Shown: piece by piece, positions 59,808 through 64,000 of the stretch | Numbering within the stretch: position 1 is the first letter of the stretch | Layout: every line of letters starts with the position of its first letter | Assembly: GCA_039801085.1 (NCBI GenBank) | Contig: JBDRTY010000005.1 | Location: forward strand, 1 to 64,000 | Direction of reading: 5' to 3' | Source: a candidate division WOR-3 bacterium | GTDB taxonomy: Bacteria > Hydrothermota > Tepidihabitantia > Tepidihabitantales > Tepidihabitantaceae | DNA: 64,000 bases | Position numbers and translations under genes: made by a program | Notes under the pieces: generated by a model | Database searches by the model: none | Seen by the model: only the letters and a program-made list of their open reading frames with translations | Told to the model about the DNA's origin: nothing

Positions 59808-60272
59808 CCATACTGTTCATGTGAAGAGGATAAGGTTTTGGACTCGAGGCCGGTTCAGGATGGGAATGCGATCCGTCGCAGAAGGGAGTGCTTAAAGTGC
59901 GGCAGGCGGTTTACAACTTATGAGTATGTAGAGCGAATGCCTTTAATGGTGATTAAACGTGATGGCAGGCATGAGCCATATGACCGGCAGAAGGTGGTGA
60001 ACGGTATTGTGCTTGCCTGTCGGAAGCGGCCGGTGGGCAGAAATGAGATTGAGCGGGTTGTGGACGCACTGGAGCGCCGGTTGGAAGAGGAAGGCAGGGT
60101 CGAAGTGAGTTCCGCTGAGATTGGCGAACTGGTGCTTGAGCAGTTGATTGAGATTGACCCGGTAGCCTATGTCCGGTTTGCGTCAGTCTACCGGCAGTTT
60201 ACCAGTCCAGAACAGTTTGTTGAGGAGCTGAGAAAAATAAAGAAGGAGGCAAGAGGTGTCAGAGGAGAATAA
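59799..60272 (+). CDS. nrdR: Transcriptional repressor NrdR
   Basis: 157 aa, normal length. The zinc ribbon is MKCPYCSCEEDKVLDSRPV...RRRRECLKCGRRFTTYEYVE, and the ATP-cone follows from about residue 49 (VIKRDGRHEPYDRQKVVNGI). Represses ribonucleotide reductase genes when dATP is high. It overlaps nrdD by 17 bp, and candidate NrdR boxes sit on its own promoter. Confidence 0.96.
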   Translation: MKCPYCSCEEDKVLDSRPVQDGNAIRRRRECLKCGRRFTTYEYVERMPLMVIKRDGRHEPYDRQKVVNGIVLACRKRPVGRNEIERVVDALERRLEEEGRVEVSSAEIGELVLEQLIEIDPVAYVRFASVYRQFTSPEQFVEELRKIKKEARGVRGE

Positions 60273-62781
60273 TCACCAGGAACCCAAGTTGCAGCAGGCG
60301 CGGCTGCCGGCAGCAGGGGGAAATCCGTCTGACGAGGGGCGGCCCAATAAATGGCATTTTCGTAAAGTGCAGAAGCGCTCCGGCGAGCTGGTGGATTTTG
60401 ACATTGACAAACTTGCCGGTTCGATCTTCAATGCTGCCCGTTCGGTCGGGGGCGAGGACTACAATCGCGCCCGCTGGTTGGCAGAACGGGTGGTAGAGTA
60501 CCTTTACGCCCAGCGTGGTCCGCACATTCCGACGGTTGAGGAGATCGGCGATGCGGTAGAGAAGGTGCTGGTCGAATACGGTCATGCCCAGACTGCCAAA
60601 GCGTATATTCTGAAACGGGAAGAGCGGGCGCGGGCAAGGCGGCTGGAGGCGGTGCGGGTTAAGCCCATGTTGTTCGGCAAGCGCGATACAACCGAGTTTG
60701 CCCTGTTTGTCCGCTCTTCCGATGATACGATCCGGAAGTGGGACCGTTCGCGGATCAGCCGGGCACTGGTGCGTGAGGCCGGGCTGGAACCGGAAATTGC
60801 CGAGGAGATCGCCCGGGAGGTTGAGGAGATGATTGTAGATGCCAATGTCCGGAGGGTAACTTCGAGTCTGGTGCGGGAACTGGTTAATGCCAAGCTGGTG
60901 GAGCGGGGACTGGAAGAGGCGCGACGGCGCCATGCCCGGCTTGGGGTACCGATTGCTGATGTGGAGAATCTGATTCTCTACAAGAACCGGGAGAACGCAA
61001 ATACCCCGCACAATCCCGAGGCGACGAATATGACCCTTGCTGAGTGGACATTGAAACAGTTTGCCCTGAGTTCGGTATTTGATGCTGATATCGCCGATGC
61101 TCACACCCGTGGTGATATCCATCTGCATGACCTAGGTTTTATCAATCGACCTTATTGCTCCGGGCAGTCACTGGAGTATGTGAAGAAGTTCGGGCTCAAT
61201 CTGCCGAATGCGTTATCAATGGCAAAGCCGGCGCGCCATCCGGAGACGCTTCTGGCGCACATGGTCAAATTTTCGGCAGCACTGCAGGGGCATTTTGCCG
61301 GGGCGATCGGCTGGGATGCGGTTAACATCTTTTTCGCACCATTTCTGGTCGGGATGAGTGACAAGGAGATTCACCAGCTGGCGCAGATGCTGGTTTTTGA
61401 GTATTCCCAGCAGAATGTTGCCCGGGGTGGTCAGGCGATCTTTTCCGACATTAATCTTTACTGGGAGATGCCGGCACATTTTGCCGAGGTGCCGGCAATC
61501 GGCCCTGGTGGTGAGTATACCGGCAAGAAATATGGTGAGTATCTGAACGAGGCACAGCGGTTTGTCTGGGCGATATTTGATGTTTACCGGGACGGTGACG
61601 GTTCCGGTCGGCCGTTTTTCTTCCCCAAACCGCTCGTCCATATCACCGAGAACTTCTTTAGGACCCCTCATTATCAGGATTTTCTCAATCATATCGCCGA
61701 TGTCGCTGCCGAGAAGGGTAATACCTATTTTGTCTTTGACCGGGGCAAGACCGCCAAGATCAGTGAGTGCTGCCGGCTCAGTTTCAAGCTGGATGAGCAT
61801 GATATGAATGATGCCAGAACCCCATGGAAGATGCGCTACTGTGCACTGCAGAATGTGACGATCAATCTGCCCCGGGTGGCTTTTCTTGCCAATCATGATG
61901 ATGAGGTGCTGTTTTCACTTCTGCGGGAGCGGATGGAGATGGTTGCCCGGGCGCACGAAGAGAAGCGGACTTTCATTGAAAAGCTTCTGGCACTGAAGTC
62001 AGAGGGACCGCTTGCGCTGCTGACCATGGATGCGGATGGCGAACCCTATCTGCGGATGCACCGGGTGACCTATCTTGTCGGCGTTTTGGGTTTGAATGAG
62101 ATGGTGCAGTATCACTTGGGCAAGGAGCTCCATGAAAGCGAGGAGGCGTTCAGGTTCGGTTTGAAAGTGATGGCGTTTCTCAATCTGGAGTGCCGGCGTC
62201 TGGCAGCGGAACACAAAATGCGACTGGTTATCGAGCAGACTCCGGCTGAGTCAACGGCGTTCCGGCTGGCAAAGCTGGATCTGGAGCTCTATCCGGAGCA
62301 GGCACAGCAGGTGGTCAAGGGCGATCTGCAGTCCGGAGCGGTTTATTATACGAACTCCACCTATCTGAATATCGGAGCGGCGATCGATCCGATTGAGCGG
62401 GTTTACCTTGAGGGCAAGTTTCACGATATGATTGAGGCGGGCGCGCTGACTCATGTCTGGCTGGCAGATTCCCGGCCGCCAAAGGAGGCGATTGCCAATT
62501 TTGTGCTTAAGACCTATCACCGGACCCGGAATGCCCAGATTGCCTTTTCACCTGAGTTCACGACCTGTGCACGGTGTCACCGGACGAGCCGGGGTCTCAA
62601 TGCCACCTGTCCCTACTGCCATTCAGCCGAAGTAGACTACATCACGCGGGTGACCGGGTACTTTTCCCGGGTTTCCGGCTGGAACGCCGGGAAGAAGCAG
62701 GAGCTCAAGGACCGGTTCAAGAGTGACCTGATAAATATCAATCCGGTCCGGGTGCCGATTCTGCGGTTTCAGGAATTGTGA
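60256..62781 (+). CDS. nrdD: Anaerobic (class III) ribonucleoside-triphosphate reductase
   Basis: 841 aa from GTG at 60256, with AAGGAGG 6 nt upstream inside nrdR. An N-terminal ATP-cone (VQKRSGELVDFDIDKLAGSI) is followed by a second cone-like helical region (residues about 160-230, KWDRSRISRALVREAGL). The core carries NIFFAPFLVG and SGQSLEY. The zinc site is CARCH plus CPYCH, and the glycyl-radical Gly801 is in RVTGYFS. Needs an NrdG activase, not in the window. Marks an anaerobic lifestyle. Confidence 0.95.
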   Translation: MSEENNHQEPKLQQARLPAAGGNPSDEGRPNKWHFRKVQKRSGELVDFDIDKLAGSIFNAARSVGGEDYNRARWLAERVVEYLYAQRGPHIPTVEEIGDAVEKVLVEYGHAQTAKAYILKREERARARRLEAVRVKPMLFGKRDTTEFALFVRSSDDTIRKWDRSRISRALVREAGLEPEIAEEIAREVEEMIVDANVRRVTSSLVRELVNAKLVERGLEEARRRHARLGVPIADVENLILYKNRENANTPHNPEATNMTLAEWTLKQFALSSVFDADIADAHTRGDIHLHDLGFINRPYCSGQSLEYVKKFGLNLPNALSMAKPARHPETLLAHMVKFSAALQGHFAGAIGWDAVNIFFAPFLVGMSDKEIHQLAQMLVFEYSQQNVARGGQAIFSDINLYWEMPAHFAEVPAIGPGGEYTGKKYGEYLNEAQRFVWAIFDVYRDGDGSGRPFFFPKPLVHITENFFRTPHYQDFLNHIADVAAEKGNTYFVFDRGKTAKISECCRLSFKLDEHDMNDARTPWKMRYCALQNVTINLPRVAFLANHDDEVLFSLLRERMEMVARAHEEKRTFIEKLLALKSEGPLALLTMDADGEPYLRMHRVTYLVGVLGLNEMVQYHLGKELHESEEAFRFGLKVMAFLNLECRRLAAEHKMRLVIEQTPAESTAFRLAKLDLELYPEQAQQVVKGDLQSGAVYYTNSTYLNIGAAIDPIERVYLEGKFHDMIEAGALTHVWLADSRPPKEAIANFVLKTYHRTRNAQIAFSPEFTTCARCHRTSRGLNATCPYCHSAEVDYITRVTGYFSRVSGWNAGKKQELKDRFKSDLININPVRVPILRFQEL

Positions 62782-63006
62782 ATGGTGCGGGTCAAGGTTC
62801 GGGTGAAGCCCGGTTCCACCAAGAACCAGGTTGTGCGTAATCCGGATGGAAGTCTGATAGTTGCGGTCCGGGAACCACCGGTTGAAGGCAGGGCGAATCG
62901 GGCAGCCGCAGAACTGCTCGCCACCTTTTTCCGGGTACCAAAGTCCGCGGTCCGGCTGGTGGCGGGCACCCACTCGCGTCAGAAAGTTTATGAGATCGGT
63001 GTTTAA
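62782..63006 (+). CDS. DUF167 (YggU) family protein
   Basis: 74 aa. KVRVKPGSTKNQV, VAVREPPVEGRANRAAAELLA and VRLVAGTHSRQKVYEI are diagnostic for the family. Function unknown. It starts directly after the nrdD stop and converges on the RNase gene with a 4-bp overlap. Confidence 0.88.
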   Translation: MVRVKVRVKPGSTKNQVVRNPDGSLIVAVREPPVEGRANRAAAELLATFFRVPKSAVRLVAGTHSRQKVYEIGV

Positions 63007-64000
63007 CCGGATTCAGTAAGAAGCTTGAATTCGGTTGGTGCCAACTGGTAATCGGTTTTGACATCAATTGCCAGTTCGTAGCGCCGGGCAAACTCAGATA
63101 GTCGTTCGAACCATTCGGTGGTGAGGAATTCGGTCATCATGGGAGAAGCGAGAATACGGACCTTTCGACCCCGGAGTTTTGGGAGCCGGGTGAGGATGAG
63201 GCGTTCAATCCGCATTGCCACTTCGGACCGAGAACGCACCCGGCCTGATCCCTGACAGACCGGACAGGTTTCAAAGAGCAGATACATCATTCCGGGCCGG
63301 GTTCGTTCCCGGGTCATCTCCAGTAATCCGAACCGGCTCATTTTGGAAAAATCCGATTTTGCCCGGTCATGTGCCAGATGATTCTTCAGTTCCTGTACTA
63401 CCCGTTCGGTGTTTTTCGGATCCTGCATGTCGATGAAATCAATGATGATCAATCCGGCAAGATCGCGCAGCCGGATCTGGCGGGCGATTTCCGCGGCCGC
63501 TTCCAGATTGGTCTCAAAGATCAGTTTTTCCGGGTCCTCCTCCTGGGCGGACCGGCCGGTATTGACATCAATAGCGACCATCGCCTCAGTCTGGTCGATA
63601 GTAATGAAACCACCCCCCTTGAGCCAGATGCGTTTGTGAAACAGCCGTTCCAGTTCCGCTTCAACACCGGTGAATTCCAGAAGCGGGACTTCACCCTGAT
63701 AATGTTCAATCCGGCGCCGGAAACGGGGTGCTACCCGGCTGACATAGCTGAGCAGCTGCTGATAGACCGGTTCGTAGTCCACCAGCACCTTTTCCACCTG
63801 CTCACTCAGGAGATCACGAACGACCTTGAGGGCGATTGAGGGTTCTTCATAAAGCAGCGCCGGTGCACTGTGCTGTTCTGCCTTCTGTCTGATTTCCTCC
63901 CAGGTTCGTTCCAGCTCCTGGTATTCCCGCCTCAGGTCATCAACTGAAGCTTCCTGTGCTACGGTGCGGATGATCAGACCGGCCTGCGGGTTCTTGAACT
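63003..64000 (-). CDS. rng: Ribonuclease E/G family protein, N-terminus beyond window
   Basis: About 332 residues of the C-terminal part; the frame is open through 64000, so an apparent ATG at 63797 is internal. GLIIRTVAQEASVDDLRREY begins the visible part. The catalytic metal site follows (MVAIDVNTGR and LIIIDFIDM), and CPVCQGSGRV is the zinc-link region. Endonuclease for rRNA maturation and mRNA decay. RNase G rather than E is favoured because there is no long C-terminal tail. Confidence 0.92.
   Translation of the reverse strand, partial: FKNPQAGLIIRTVAQEASVDDLRREYQELERTWEEIRQKAEQHSAPALLYEEPSIALKVVRDLLSEQVEKVLVDYEPVYQQLLSYVSRVAPRFRRRIEHYQGEVPLLEFTGVEAELERLFHKRIWLKGGGFITIDQTEAMVAIDVNTGRSAQEEDPEKLIFETNLEAAAEIARQIRLRDLAGLIIIDFIDMQDPKNTERVVQELKNHLAHDRAKSDFSKMSRFGLLEMTRERTRPGMMYLLFETCPVCQGSGRVRSRSEVAMRIERLILTRLPKLRGRKVRILASPMMTEFLTTEWFERLSEFARRYELAIDVKTDYQLAPTEFKLLTESG

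Noticed and set aside
1-64000. tRNA, rRNA or transposase genes
   Set aside because: No cloverleaf-like segments, rRNA signatures or transposase/integrase motifs were seen by eye. A covariance-model scan could still find a missed tRNA.

Overview
The window looks like chromosome from an anaerobic, uncultured-type bacterium of the FCB / candidate division WOR-3 kind. This is inferred from gene content: gingipain-like C25 peptidases, a DUF5916 outer-membrane protein, DUF2723, secreted proteins with type-IX-like C-terminal sorting domains, a class III ribonucleotide reductase and HypA. No rRNA or tRNA gene is visible, so the taxonomy is not proven. Most of the window is GC-rich and densely packed, with many 4-bp ATGA-type overlaps. 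Two restriction-modification loci are clearly AT-rich and look imported.

Layout: 1-3.3 kb, a C25 peptidase cut by the left edge, behind a saccharopine-dehydrogenase-family gene. 3.4-8.6 kb, a pyrimidine operon (small membrane protein, pyrR, pyrB, pyrC) ending in a DUF5916 protein. 8.6-12.2 kb (minus), a PIF1-WYL helicase and flavin reductase, and a DUF134-Mrp-NifX-like operon. 12.4-26.2 kb, mostly exported proteins (beta-helix, YVTN propeller, HAF repeats, C39-like peptidase), interrupted by a type IIG-like R-M enzyme and a sigma factor operon. 26.2-36.7 kb, housekeeping genes: hutI, rpsR-rplI, a BFN nuclease, tyrS, a CCA-adding-type enzyme, an M50 peptidase and ftsK. 36.7-38.8 kb, sugar metabolism. 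39.2-43 kb, a ThaI-like R-M pair, an SBBP propeller gene and ndk. 43-58.5 kb, surface peptidases, a DUF2723 protein, hypA, cdaA, folP, rocD and class V aminotransferase genes. 58.6-63 kb, thiL, nrdR and nrdD. The right edge cuts an RNase E/G gene.

Two observations stand out. First, both R-M loci are followed by the same arrangement: R-M gene(s), a truncated copy of a neighbouring gene's end with its promoter, a secreted beta-propeller gene, then the intact neighbouring gene. In one case the duplicate is 84 bp with one mismatch. In the other it is a decayed 5' end of ndk. This suggests propeller genes arriving with long flanking duplications next to defence genes.

Second, promoters can be read with unusual clarity (TTGACA, 16-17 bp, TAnnnT). 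At about nine genes the -10 box lies only 5-8 nt before the start codon, with no room for a ribosome-binding site, which implies widespread leaderless transcription. Genes with real leaders carry good Shine-Dalgarno sites, and several of them encode exported proteins. Upstream of nrdR there are also two perfect DnaA boxes and two candidate NrdR boxes.

All functions come from reading motifs by eye. No database search was possible, and base-composition statements are visual estimates.
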